The notes beneath the pieces were generated by a model, which was not told where the DNA came from, made no database searches, and saw only the letters and a list, made by a program, of their open reading frames with translations. Position numbers and translations under genes: made by a program. 64,000 nt of DNA, from positions 62,001 to 126,000 of the forward strand of contig JAFGWE010000032.1 of NCBI GenBank assembly GCA_016937345.1, written 5' to 3'. Source of the DNA: Methanomicrobiaceae archaeon. Its GTDB lineage: Archaea; Halobacteriota; Methanomicrobia; Methanomicrobiales; Methanomicrobiaceae. Numbering within the stretch: position 1 is the stretch's first letter; each line of letters begins with the position of its first letter. Shown piece after piece: positions 45,451 to 54,248 of this stretch.

Positions 45451-46368
45451 TCAGAGGAATAAATATGCCATATAGACAAAGTAGCCTGTAAGAAGGACAA
45501 CTGCCCATATTCTTGTAAATTTCTCTCCTCTGCAGAAGAGGACAAGGCCGCCTGCAGTAAACCCGCACATTATCAAAACATCAGAATAGGAGGGGATTAT
45601 AACCGGTGTTAAGACTGCACCTATACCCATTACAAAAAGAAGGTTGAATATGTTGCTTCCAAACAGGTTTCCGATTGAAATTCCGCCCTGATTTTTAATA
45701 ATTGCCACAAGCGATGTCATAAGTTCGGGAAGTGATGTTCCTACAGCAACCATTGACATTCCGATTACAAACGAAGGTATGCCTAAATATTCGGCAATTG
45801 AAACAGAACTGCTTAAAAGGAGCTGTGAACCGATTACAACACCCAAAAGGCCGCCGACAATTAACAAATAATCCATTTTACCGTGGGATTCGACCTTTTC
45901 CTCTTCTACAGCGCCGCTTTTCCAGAGATATATCATTATTGCCGCAAATGCAAACAGAAAAATAATTCCGCCGATTAAACTGATTGTTCCAAGTAATGCA
46001 AATGAAGCAAAGATGATTGTTGCCGCAACCATCAGGTATGCATCGTTTCCCAAAAAGCATTTTTCTTTTATTGTTTCGTGAATAGCGGCAGGTTTAATCA
46101 GTGCACACAATGCAAGAACAAGTGCAATATTTGCGATATTGCTGCCTAAAATGTTTCCTGTGGCAATTCCCTGGTCCCCTGATAAAAGAGCATTTATACT
46201 CACCCCGAATTCCGGAAGCGAAGTTCCGAATGCAATTACGGTAAGACCTATTGTGGTCGGGGATACGCCGTATCTTGCAGCAAGGCCGCCTCCGCCTTCA
46301 ACAAAATAATCAGCACCTTTTACAAGAAACAAGAGGCCTGCTATAAAGATCAGAATTGTTATTATCAT
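45451..46368 (-). CDS. Calcium/sodium antiporter, CaCA family (YrbG-like)
   Basis: A 305-residue exchanger with ten predicted helices. The two alpha repeats are clear (AFGTSLPEFGVSINAL with GNILGSNIANI, and AVGTSLPELMTSLVAI with GNLFGSNIFNL); the acidic Glu in each binds the cation. It exports calcium in exchange for sodium or protons. It is monocistronic and divergent from nop5. Confidence 0.95.
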   Translation of the reverse strand: MIITILIFIAGLLFLVKGADYFVEGGGGLAARYGVSPTTIGLTVIAFGTSLPEFGVSINALLSGDQGIATGNILGSNIANIALVLALCALIKPAAIHETIKEKCFLGNDAYLMVAATIIFASFALLGTISLIGGIIFLFAFAAIMIYLWKSGAVEEEKVESHGKMDYLLIVGGLLGVVIGSQLLLSSSVSIAEYLGIPSFVIGMSMVAVGTSLPELMTSLVAIIKNQGGISIGNLFGSNIFNLLFVMGIGAVLTPVIIPSYSDVLIMCGFTAGGLVLFCRGEKFTRIWAVVLLTGYFVYMAYLFL

Positions 46369-46508
46369 AAACTTATCCGGATATTTTTGCCAGAACCGGC
46401 TGGTTCTTACAAATTGTGGTGATCTCGTATATTATTTTTCCGGCGTGATTTATGTGGGCATTTTTATGAACATTTAATGCCGGATTGCAGACAGATAAGA
46501 TAACAATT

Positions 46509-47378
46509 ATGCAGTACTGGTTTGGGGATATAAATCCTGACGGGAGCTGTGTCCCGGTAAAAGGAGAAATAAAAGAATTTGCTGCACATTACCGCGATAC
46601 AGACTTTGATATGGATAATTTCGTGCCGCTCTCACCTGAAGATGCGGTAAATTGCGGTGCCGTAAAAGACCAAGATGAATACCTCGAAAAACTTCGCCTG
46701 CTCTGCATTGCTCTTGCTGAAGAGAAGATTCGTGCACATTATACTAAAGGCGACATTGAGCTTGTCCAGATGGTGAGGATGCTTGATGAGATGGACCATG
46801 TCATAAACCTCTTAATTGAGCGTGCAACCGAGTGGTATCTCGTTTTAAACCCAAAATTTTCAAGAAAATACAAATCAGTCAGTGCAAAGCAGATGGTTGC
46901 GATAATAAGGCGTGAGAAGACTTCTCTTGGCAGACTCGGGTATGAGATTGACAGGATGTCATCTGAAAGAACACGTCTTATGAAGGAGATTTCATCCCGT
47001 ACAGATATTATTGCGCCAAACTGCAGTGCTCTTGTAGGCGGGCTTGTTGCAGCAAGACTCATTTCCAAAGCCGGAAGCCTCGCCCAGATGTCAAGGATGC
47101 CTGCGTCTGCTATACAGGTTTTAGGAGCCGAAAGCGCTCTTTTTACCCACTTAAAAGGAAATACACCCTCGCCAAAACACGGGATTATCTTCCAGCACAG
47201 AAGGGTTCACAATTCAAAGGCGAAAGTCCGTGGCAGGGTATCAAGGGTTCTTGGAGGAAAGCTTGCAATTGCCGCAAAACTTGATTATTTCAGGGGGGAA
47301 CTAGTTCCTGAGTTTATTGACCCGGCGCAAAAGAGGATCGATTATGTATTCTCACTTGGAGAGGAGAATAAAAAATGA
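46509..47378 (+). CDS. nop5: C/D-box RNP scaffold protein Nop5 (short form)
   Basis: Nop5 bridges the C/D guide RNA-L7Ae complex and fibrillarin in 2'-O-methylation of rRNA and tRNA. The N-terminal fibrillarin-binding domain starts MQYWFGD, and the C-terminal NOP domain is strong (APNCSALVGGLVAARLIS, then QVLGAESALFTHL and KHGIIF). The middle coiled coil looks much shorter than usual: about 40 residues (130-175) instead of about 100, and the total is 289 residues versus about 380-410 in Pyrococcus or Methanocaldococcus. I use ATG 46509, since family members start there; a TTG at 46485 is possible. The stop overlaps the flpA start (ATGA). Confidence 0.93.
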   Translation: MQYWFGDINPDGSCVPVKGEIKEFAAHYRDTDFDMDNFVPLSPEDAVNCGAVKDQDEYLEKLRLLCIALAEEKIRAHYTKGDIELVQMVRMLDEMDHVINLLIERATEWYLVLNPKFSRKYKSVSAKQMVAIIRREKTSLGRLGYEIDRMSSERTRLMKEISSRTDIIAPNCSALVGGLVAARLISKAGSLAQMSRMPASAIQVLGAESALFTHLKGNTPSPKHGIIFQHRRVHNSKAKVRGRVSRVLGGKLAIAAKLDYFRGELVPEFIDPAQKRIDYVFSLGEENKK

Positions 47379-47980
47379 TAATTATTGACGGTGTTTTGGT
47401 TTCAAAAGGGCAGGGGGGAGTTTACGGCGAAAAGATGATGAAAGGGTACAGGGTCTGGTCCCCCAACAGAAGCAAGTTTGCCGCTCTTGCAATGATTCGC
47501 CCGGGTACTGATCTTAACCCTGATTTGAAGGTATTATATCTGGGAGCTGCAAATGGAACCACGGTTTCCCATTTTGCAGATTATGTGAACTGTGTATATG
47601 CGGTTGAGTTTGCACCGCGTCCCATGCAGGATTTAATTGAGGTCTCAAGGAGAAGAACAAACATTATACCCATAATGGCTGATGCCGGAAATCCCCGTGA
47701 ATATGCTCCTTTTGTAGAATCCGTTGATATGGTTTACCAGGATGTGGCACAGCCAAACCAGGCTGAAATTGCTATAATGAATCTTCCCTTCCTGAAAAAA
47801 GGCGGCATCCTCATACTTATGCTTAAGACCAGAAGTGTTGATGTAACAGTAAGCCCGAAGACTGTCTTTTTAGATACCTTAAAAGAGCTTGAAGAGTCCG
47901 GACTTGAAATTGAAGATGCATGCTGGCTTGAACCTTATCATCATGATCATGCATGCATCATCTGCCGGAAAAATTCATAA
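47375..47980 (+). CDS. flpA: Fibrillarin-like rRNA/tRNA 2'-O-methyltransferase
   Basis: FlpA is the methyltransferase subunit of the C/D RNP and uses SAM. Conserved parts are VYGEKMM, the SAM-binding VLYLGAANGTTVSH, AVEFAPR, DVAQPNQAEI and the Lys in MLKTRSVD. The 201-residue length is slightly below the 225-230 of other archaea because the N-terminus is short. It is co-translated with nop5, the standard archaeal arrangement. Confidence 0.95.
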   Translation: MIIIDGVLVSKGQGGVYGEKMMKGYRVWSPNRSKFAALAMIRPGTDLNPDLKVLYLGAANGTTVSHFADYVNCVYAVEFAPRPMQDLIEVSRRRTNIIPIMADAGNPREYAPFVESVDMVYQDVAQPNQAEIAIMNLPFLKKGGILILMLKTRSVDVTVSPKTVFLDTLKELEESGLEIEDACWLEPYHHDHACIICRKNS

Positions 47981-48042
47981 TTCAATATTCTCATAAGAAT
48001 CATTCCTTTTAGCGTATCCTGAAAGCGTATCATTAAAATCAG

Positions 48043-48765
48043 ATGAGCTCAGAAATTTATCTGATGGCAAGATACTTTTTCAGCCCTTTTTCTGTAATTC
48101 TGCTAATTTTTATTGTAATAGTTTTAATTCTTCTTCTCCCGCTTTTATTCCTTGGAATAATCGGTGCAGCGCTTTTCAAACTCGGATTTGGCATCTGGCA
48201 GGTGATTCTTCTTGTAATTGCAATGGTCATCGGGAGTTTTGTAAATATTCCGATAACCAAAGTAAAATCCGAACAGGATTTTGTACGTGTTCCCCATGGC
48301 CGGCTGCAGAACAGCCTCTATAGAGTACAGGAATTTTCAACCGAAACCACAATTGCGGCAAATCTCGGGGGCTGCATAATTCCGGTTTTAATCTCGGGAT
48401 ATCTCCTGTATCAGGCATTTTTCATAATGGAAATGCAGATTATGTTTTCAGTTCTGGCCGGTGTTTTGATTGTCGCATTAATAACAAATCGAACTTCAAA
48501 ACCAATGCCCGGTGTCGGCATTACAACGCCTTTTTTCATCCCGCCTCTTTGTGCACTTATCTGTGGAATAATATTCTCGGGCGGAATACTTTATGCAGCA
48601 CCGGTGATTGCCTATGTAAGCGGAACAATCGGTACTCTTATTGGAGCAGATTTGTTAAATCTTAAAAGAATGGGTTCTTTGGGTGTTTCTGTTGCGTCAA
48701 TCGGTGGTGCCGGAACATTTGACGGGATTTTTTTAAGCGGTATAATTGCGGCATTTTTACTTTGA
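48043..48765 (+). CDS. DUF1614 membrane protein
   Basis: A 240-residue protein with about seven hydrophobic helices. It matches the DUF1614 pattern (FVNIPITKVK after helix 2, then ANLGGCIIPVLISGYLLY and GTIGTLIGADLLNL, GGAGTFDGIFLSGI). Methanogens commonly have several copies; the function is unknown. It starts 62 bases after flpA on the same strand and could share its transcript. Confidence 0.88.
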   Translation: MSSEIYLMARYFFSPFSVILLIFIVIVLILLLPLLFLGIIGAALFKLGFGIWQVILLVIAMVIGSFVNIPITKVKSEQDFVRVPHGRLQNSLYRVQEFSTETTIAANLGGCIIPVLISGYLLYQAFFIMEMQIMFSVLAGVLIVALITNRTSKPMPGVGITTPFFIPPLCALICGIIFSGGILYAAPVIAYVSGTIGTLIGADLLNLKRMGSLGVSVASIGGAGTFDGIFLSGIIAAFLL

Positions 48766-48886
48766 TGCAGGATATATTCTGCCTTAATATCTTTCAACCA
48801 TTTTAATAATCTTTAAAGTTGCAGAATAATAATCTGAATTATTTATTTTTAATTTCGTAAAAAAACTTAAACGCCTAAAAAAGTAA

Positions 48887-48959
48887 TAGTCCGGAGCAGA
48901 TTCGAACTGCTGTCGCAAGATCCAGAGTCTCACATGATTGACCGCTACACTACCGGACT
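48887..48959 (-). tRNA. tRNA-Gln (CUG)
   Basis: 73 bases on the minus strand; acceptor AGTCCGG pairs with CCGGACT, then discriminator A. The anticodon stem TGAGA/TCTTG (with G-U pairs) holds loop CTCTGGA, anticodon CUG for CAG. The T arm is AGCAG-TTCGAAT-CTGCT. With the UUG isoacceptor at 13154-13226, the window carries both glutamine tRNAs. Confidence 0.95.
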
Positions 48960-49145
48960 AAGTGTTTATTCTTACTGTTGAATGTAAGTTGCACTACATA
49001 CTTTGTTTGTTGTGACTAATTAAAGTGACGAAATATGTTTTGAATGTACCGGGAATCTGTAGAATGTCATCAGTAAATTAATGCCCTGCTGTCTCTAATA
49101 AAATAATAAGGGGCTGTATCTGAATGCAGGAATATGTGTAATTGG

Positions 49146-49180
49146 GCCTTTTTAAGGGAATTTTGATGATTTAAAAAGGC
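49146..49180 (+). other. Perfect 10-bp hairpin
   Basis: GCCTTTTTAA and TTAAAAAGGC enclose a 15-base loop. It is symmetric enough to act on either strand. It could be a terminator or part of a small RNA upstream of the S-layer promoter; no ORF covers it. Confidence 0.5.
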
Positions 49181-49396
49181 GCATTTATTAGCAGGCCGAG
49201 ACGCGCTCATAATCCTGATTCAAAGACTTATTGCTGTAATTGTCGATTGATTATTATTATCTCATATATTGATATGCAGACTAACCTTTCAGGCAGTCTT
49301 TTAATGATATCTCTGTTCATTATCAAAATAAGGATAATCCTCCGTCCGTTAAAAGCCTCTTTATAATTATCCTCCCTTTCTTTCAACCACAAAGGA

Positions 49397-49403
49397 TATA
49401 TTA
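49397..49403 (+). promoter_or_regulatory. Probable TATA box of the S-layer gene
   Basis: TATATTA with purine-rich CACAAAGG just before it, as expected for a BRE. The predicted transcription start is about 49424-49428, exactly at the first hairpin of the leader. A second, weaker candidate is TTTATAATTAT near 49360. Confidence 0.55.
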
Positions 49404-49425
49404 GGTGTTCTACAAATAATGCTCT

Positions 49426-49481
49426 ATATTCCGTCGTTCGGAGTATGGGGCAAGGTGAATCCGTTTTCGACGTGTGTCGAA
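49426..49481 (+). promoter_or_regulatory. Two hairpins in the S-layer mRNA leader
   Basis: Hairpin 1 (49426-49446) pairs ATATTCCG with CGGAGTAT over a five-base loop, with one G-U pair. Hairpin 2 (49466-49481) pairs TTCGAC with GTCGAA over GTGT. Together with the ribosome site AAGGAGG at 49515-49522 they form a leader of about 100 bases. Structured leaders that stabilise S-layer mRNA are a known pattern in prokaryotes; here the role is inferred. Confidence 0.6.
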
Positions 49482-49527
49482 TTCGTTTGATTGCCTGATC
49501 CTTAAATCGTATGTTAAGGAGGTTTAA

Positions 49528-52104
49528 ATGACGAGTAAAAAATTTGGAATAGCACTGTTATCTCTGTTAGTGCTTGCATTATTATTCCTGGCGACACCTG
49601 TATCAGCTAAAACAGTGTCTGATGGACTTACTAATATATCAGCCGGAGATACAGTATTTCTTGGGGAAGCAGGCCTCAATGTATCATCTGCAGTGCCAAA
49701 TGCTGCAGGAACAATCTGCTGGTATTCGTATGCGGATGCAGCACCTGATGTATTAACAATCAGTGATAAAAATTCATTCTCTATCACTGGAGCAAGCTTT
49801 GCAGGAAAACTTGGTACATGGTACAATGGTTCTACTAAAGACAGTGGGAATCTCGCACCAGCAAACAATGTTGCATTTGTTGTAGCAGATCCAAGCCTCA
49901 GCAATGTTCTTATTACTGATGTCACTGCAGCCAATGCAGATGTCACAGGAAAATCAGTAATTGCAGGTGATGTTTTAAAGATTACATACCAGACAAATCT
50001 GCAGACACTTATTACACAGCGTAATCTTACAGGTCCAATGGACTTGAATGATGACCACATTGCAGCAGGTACTGGTTCAGGTTTAATTTGTAAGGTTAAG
50101 ACCCCTGACGGAGCAATTCTTAATGGGTTATATGGTGATAACAAATTAAACGGACCTGGAATAACAATTCCTTTGTCAAACCTTACGCCAGTAAACAGCG
50201 TATATTCAATCCTGAACACGACCAACAATATGCTGTCAGTCTGGAACACTTCTTACAGTGCATATCCGTCAGGTACATATGAGGTCTGGTTTGAATCATC
50301 AATCAACGATATGGACACATATTATGGTTCAATCACTGGAAAGACCATATCCTCGGTTGCAACTGTTACAATCGCAAAAGAGACTGTAACAATAACCGCA
50401 GACAAAGAAACAGTTATCCGCAACAACCCGTTCTCAGTAACTATCGAAGGTAAACCTAAGACAGATTACTTCGTGTGGATTAAAGGAATCAGCACCTATA
50501 ACAACAAGACCGGCTTTGCTGATATGGCACCATACTTCACACAAAACCAGAAAGATGTCAATCCTGTAAACTACCAGGCAGCTAAGCTTATTGTTTATTC
50601 AGGTACAACAACAACAATCGGATCTGATGTTCCTGTTGAAAACGGAACTATCTTCTGGGTTGTAAATGCTACAACAAGTTCTTCCGGTACAGCTACAATT
50701 TCCCTCTCAACCGATGGAAATACAAAGGCAGCTGTTTACACAATCCGTGCAGCAAAGAGAACATCTGACTCAGCAGCTAACGATCAGCTCTATGACACTG
50801 TAAAGGTAAAAGTCGAGAAGGGAGCAGTAACTATAACAGCATCCGGAGACGGTTCCTACTATCTTGGTGAGGAAATAACTATCTCAGGTACTGACACAGA
50901 TACAGATAATGTCTATCTCTTTATTACAGGACCAAACCTTCCGGTTAATGGAGGACAGATAACAGCTCCTGCAACAGCAGGCACCACAATGGTTAATGTT
51001 AAGACAGACGACACCTGGGAATACAAATGGAGTACTTCCGGTGTAACTCTTGACGCAGGTACATACACAATCTATGCTTCATCAAAGAACGTCCAGAAAG
51101 ACGGACTTTCAGAAGCTAAGTATGACACAGTTTCAATTGTTATCAAAAAGCCGTTTGTAACAGCAACCACATCTGCATCAACAGTAGCAAAGGGTGACAA
51201 GCTCTACATCCGCGGAACAGCAGAAGGCAACCCAACACAGGGTGTAGCAATCTGGGTACTCGGAAAGAACTACTGGAATGGTAAGACTGACTTAATTGCT
51301 GTTACAGAGACCGTTAACGATGACGGTTCATTCGAGTACGAAATGGGAACAGCAGATACAAAGGATCTTGCATCAGGACAGTACTTCGTAGTTGTCCAGC
51401 ACCCGATGTACAATGACAGATTTGATGTTTATTCTGATGCAGCAACCCCAACCAGAATATTGACTCAACTTGCCGGAGCAGCAGCACAAAACTCAGAATT
51501 CATTATCTGGGGAGCAGGAAAACTCCAGGGATCTGACGCTGCACAGGCACTTACAGACTCAATCGATTCAGCCGACATTGATGATACCTACACCAAGCTC
51601 ACATTCTTAGTTGAAGAGCCATGGATCAGGATCAATTCAGTCGGTGACCACTATGTGGGTGACGTATTCAAAGTCTCAGGTACAACAAACCTCGCTGTCG
51701 ACGATGACCTGATTGTTGAAGTTACATCTTCATCATTCCAGCCAACACAGAAGACACAGAGCGGAGAGTTCTCCGGTGTATCTCAGACTGTAAAGGTCAC
51801 ATCAGGCGATTCATACAATGAATGGGCAATGGACGTAGATGCATCAACCTTCAAGCCAGACGAGTACATAGTAAACGTTGAGGCAATTGAAGCAGACTGC
51901 ACTGCAACCACAACATTCAATGTCCTTAAGGGTGCAGCACCAACAACTTCACCTGGAACACCAACAACCGGTCCAACAACCGCACCAACAACCGGTCCAA
52001 CAACCGCACCAACACCTGAGCCAACAGCATCACCAGGATTTGGAGCATTTGTTGCACTCATCGGCCTTGGCGCAGTAGCTGCACTGGTTATGAGAAAGGA
52101 CTAA
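49528..52104 (+). CDS. Major S-layer protein candidate, PGF-CTERM anchored
   Basis: An 858-residue exported protein with a signal peptide (FGIALLSLLVLALLFLATPVSA). The N-terminal domain resembles DUF3821 of Methanomicrobiales surface proteins. Four Ig-like repeats of about 110 residues follow (openings include VTITADKETVIRNN, VTITASGDGSYYLGE and VTATTSASTVAKGD). A Thr/Pro-rich stalk (TTGPTTAPTTGPTTAPTPEP) ends in PGF and a final membrane helix with MRKD, the archaeosortase-processed PGF-CTERM signal. Many NxS/T sites allow glycosylation. Codon use is biased to GCA, ACA and AAG, the ribosome site AAGGAGG is near ideal, and the leader is structured, all fitting a highly made protein. Confidence 0.9.
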   Translation: MTSKKFGIALLSLLVLALLFLATPVSAKTVSDGLTNISAGDTVFLGEAGLNVSSAVPNAAGTICWYSYADAAPDVLTISDKNSFSITGASFAGKLGTWYNGSTKDSGNLAPANNVAFVVADPSLSNVLITDVTAANADVTGKSVIAGDVLKITYQTNLQTLITQRNLTGPMDLNDDHIAAGTGSGLICKVKTPDGAILNGLYGDNKLNGPGITIPLSNLTPVNSVYSILNTTNNMLSVWNTSYSAYPSGTYEVWFESSINDMDTYYGSITGKTISSVATVTIAKETVTITADKETVIRNNPFSVTIEGKPKTDYFVWIKGISTYNNKTGFADMAPYFTQNQKDVNPVNYQAAKLIVYSGTTTTIGSDVPVENGTIFWVVNATTSSSGTATISLSTDGNTKAAVYTIRAAKRTSDSAANDQLYDTVKVKVEKGAVTITASGDGSYYLGEEITISGTDTDTDNVYLFITGPNLPVNGGQITAPATAGTTMVNVKTDDTWEYKWSTSGVTLDAGTYTIYASSKNVQKDGLSEAKYDTVSIVIKKPFVTATTSASTVAKGDKLYIRGTAEGNPTQGVAIWVLGKNYWNGKTDLIAVTETVNDDGSFEYEMGTADTKDLASGQYFVVVQHPMYNDRFDVYSDAATPTRILTQLAGAAAQNSEFIIWGAGKLQGSDAAQALTDSIDSADIDDTYTKLTFLVEEPWIRINSVGDHYVGDVFKVSGTTNLAVDDDLIVEVTSSSFQPTQKTQSGEFSGVSQTVKVTSGDSYNEWAMDVDASTFKPDEYIVNVEAIEADCTATTTFNVLKGAAPTTSPGTPTTGPTTAPTTGPTTAPTPEPTASPGFGAFVALIGLGAVAALVMRKD

Positions 52105-52517
52105 AATCCAAATTCAAAACTTTTTTTTGAAATATTTATCTTAAATTATCTAATCACACCAAATTCCGTGTGAAATTTTGTTTTAACAGATAACTTTTGC
52201 AAAATTGTTAATCCTGAGTTGTTCTGCTAGCTTTTATTTTTAGATATTTTCGATTTAAAAGATTTTTTTTAATCAAATGATTAGATTATTTATTTTTATG
52301 TAGCATATAAGAAAATTCAGTTTTTTTCGCATATTTCAAAAAAAAAATAATAATTTATTATTATCACATCAGATTTTTTTCTAATCTCTGTATTTTTCAC
52401 ATTAGTAAAAATCTAATCAGATATTTTTTTCAGATGAAAAAGGATTAATTGTCTGACATCTCTAAATAAAGGATTTTTACAGATTTTTGTATTATTCATC
52501 CGCATAATATAAGGACA
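52105..52517. other. Very AT-rich intergenic region
   Basis: About 410 bases between the S-layer gene and the repeat protein. It begins with the terminator tract at 52121-52128 and has many A and T runs, and several copies of CTAATC/GATTAG near 52260-52430. No gene or stable GC-rich structure is visible; a promoter for the next gene should lie near its end. Confidence 0.6.
52121..52128 (+). terminator. T8 terminator tract after S-layer gene
   Basis: Eight T residues 17 bases after the S-layer stop codon. Runs of T are the usual intrinsic termination signal in archaea. A stable hairpin is not needed there and none is seen. Confidence 0.55.
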
Positions 52518-53963
52518 ATGAAAATTAATAATAAAATCATGAATATTCGTCGCTTTCTGACATTCATTCTATTACTGGGAGCGATATGCTGCACGGTTCA
52601 GGCAACGACCCTTGCTATAACTGTAAGGGATGAAATTGATAATACTCCTGTATCCGGAGCATCTTTGTATATTGACGGGAATTATGTTGGAAGCACAAAC
52701 AGTGAAGGTGCTTTTACATATTCACACTCCCTCTCCTCAAGTTTCAGACTGGGGATAAATAAGGACGGCTATAAATACTGGAGCGATCAGTTAACTGCCG
52801 GACAGACGGCTGTTGTAGCTGACCTCATACGCGGTACGGGGATTCTTCAGATCAATGTCATGGACTCAGAAACACTCCTGCCGGTAGAGGATGCACTTGT
52901 AAAAATCTCAGGGGCAGATGCAACTGACAGTGAATCAACAAATTCAGAAGGGCTGGCACAGTTTGAGGTTTATCTTGGAACAACATATATCGTTGAAGTT
53001 CAGATGACCAGCTATGAAACTCTTTCAAAGTCGGTTGATGTTGGGGATTCATCGAAGAAAGTGGATTATCTTCTACAGAGAAATGATCTTGTGATATTCC
53101 AGATACTTGACGGTGAATCTGAAGGGACAAAAAAATCCCCGCTTGCAGATGCACAGATTTATATCAATGGCAATTTAGCCGGGGAGACCGAATCCGATGG
53201 CAGGGTGACACTTTATCTTGAACATGAAAAATCGTATGAGATAGGTGTGCAAAAAGATCAGTATGAATCATTTGAAGAGGATCACTATCTGGCAAGCGAC
53301 GAAATTTTATACACAGTTACACTCTCAAAAAGTCTTTATCCTGTAACTGTTTCTGTCTATGATATTGAAAAACGACCTGTTTCTGATGCAGAAATCTACA
53401 TCGACGGAAACCTTTTCGGAAAATCCGATTCCTATGGAAGAAGTTCGGTGACAAAGTTATCCTCCGGAAATCACGTCTTTTTAATAAGAAAAGCAGGCTA
53501 TGATGACTATGAGGTTTCGATTGACATCAATGGTAGCAATGATAATGTGATTGCTGATCTTTCGTATTCAAAAGCTGCTGTTACAGTAATCGTGCAGGAT
53601 AATGACAACAAACTGGTCCCTGGTGCCGTTGTCTATGCAAACGGGAATAATCTGGGGATAACGGATGTAAATGGGAAAATTACAACAGAACTTCTGACAA
53701 ATAATGATTATAATTTTGTTGTGACTGCCAGTGATTATAAGGAGTTTGAGGAAGTACGGCAGATTCCTCTTGGAAGTACAGAAATTACAATAACCCTTGT
53801 TCTGGAAAAGGAATTAAACCTAATTTTATTAGGGGCTGTTCTTGCAGCAGTTATTGTCCTTCTTGCAGCAGGTTTCTACAGGTTTAAATCAAATGGCAGA
53901 AGCGGCGGCCGGGGCGGAAATAAAAAACGGCCTCCAAGAAGATATGATGACGGGGGTCTATAG
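52518..53963 (+). CDS. Surface protein of repeated PEGA/carboxypeptidase-regulatory-like domains with C-terminal anchor
   Basis: A 481-residue protein with a signal peptide (RRFLTFILLLGAICCTVQA) and five beta-sandwich repeats of about 80 residues, each with a P-V-x-D/G-A-x-x-Y-I-D/N-G-x-x-x-G core (for example VSGASLYIDGNYVGSTN, LADAQIYINGNLAGET, VSDAEIYIDGNLFGKS). One membrane helix (about 433-453) follows, and a short cytoplasmic tail rich in Arg and Gly (NGRSGGRGGNKKRPPRR). PEGA-type domains bind surface partners. The start is ATG 52518 or 52539. It lies in the cell-surface block beside the S-layer gene. Confidence 0.88.
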   Translation: MKINNKIMNIRRFLTFILLLGAICCTVQATTLAITVRDEIDNTPVSGASLYIDGNYVGSTNSEGAFTYSHSLSSSFRLGINKDGYKYWSDQLTAGQTAVVADLIRGTGILQINVMDSETLLPVEDALVKISGADATDSESTNSEGLAQFEVYLGTTYIVEVQMTSYETLSKSVDVGDSSKKVDYLLQRNDLVIFQILDGESEGTKKSPLADAQIYINGNLAGETESDGRVTLYLEHEKSYEIGVQKDQYESFEEDHYLASDEILYTVTLSKSLYPVTVSVYDIEKRPVSDAEIYIDGNLFGKSDSYGRSSVTKLSSGNHVFLIRKAGYDDYEVSIDINGSNDNVIADLSYSKAAVTVIVQDNDNKLVPGAVVYANGNNLGITDVNGKITTELLTNNDYNFVVTASDYKEFEEVRQIPLGSTEITITLVLEKELNLILLGAVLAAVIVLLAAGFYRFKSNGRSGGRGGNKKRPPRRYDDGGL

Positions 53964-54162
53964 ACTGCCCGGCCTTTTATTAATAATTTAATATTTTTTT
54001 TAAAAATTTCTATAGTTATTCTGGCAATACCAAATTTTTATTATGTTTTTTAGATGAGGGAACTGTGCTAAATAGCGTGATCTTAGTATATTTTAGTAAA
54101 TATTATTTGAATATGTGGTGTAAAATGAAATAAAATTTCTTTTCTCTAAGTGATTATGAATC

Positions 54163-54173
54163 TATATATATAT
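54163..54173 (+). promoter_or_regulatory. TATA box of VWA gene
   Basis: TATATATATAT centred about 80 bases before the ATG at 54249; the transcript start is expected near 54195, giving a leader of about 50 bases. The ribosome site is GGGTGAT directly before the ATG. Confidence 0.45.
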
Positions 54174-54248
54174 TTCAGCTCACAAATATCCTGTAATATA
54201 TACAATATCTGGCTGAATATTGGTTAGAATGCTGTTTAGGGTGATTTT

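Larger units (their letters stand above)
48766..49527. other. Long intergenic region before the S-layer gene
   Basis: About 760 bases with tRNA-Gln (48887-48959), a 10-bp hairpin (49146-49180), and the S-layer promoter and leader (about 49397-49527). I see no protein frame with a ribosome site. The part 49080-49240 has several inverted repeats and could hold a small RNA. Confidence 0.55.

Noticed and set aside
49524-50249. 241-codon minus-strand ORF
   Set aside because: Shadow of the S-layer gene, produced by its biased codon use. It has no ribosome site or domain.
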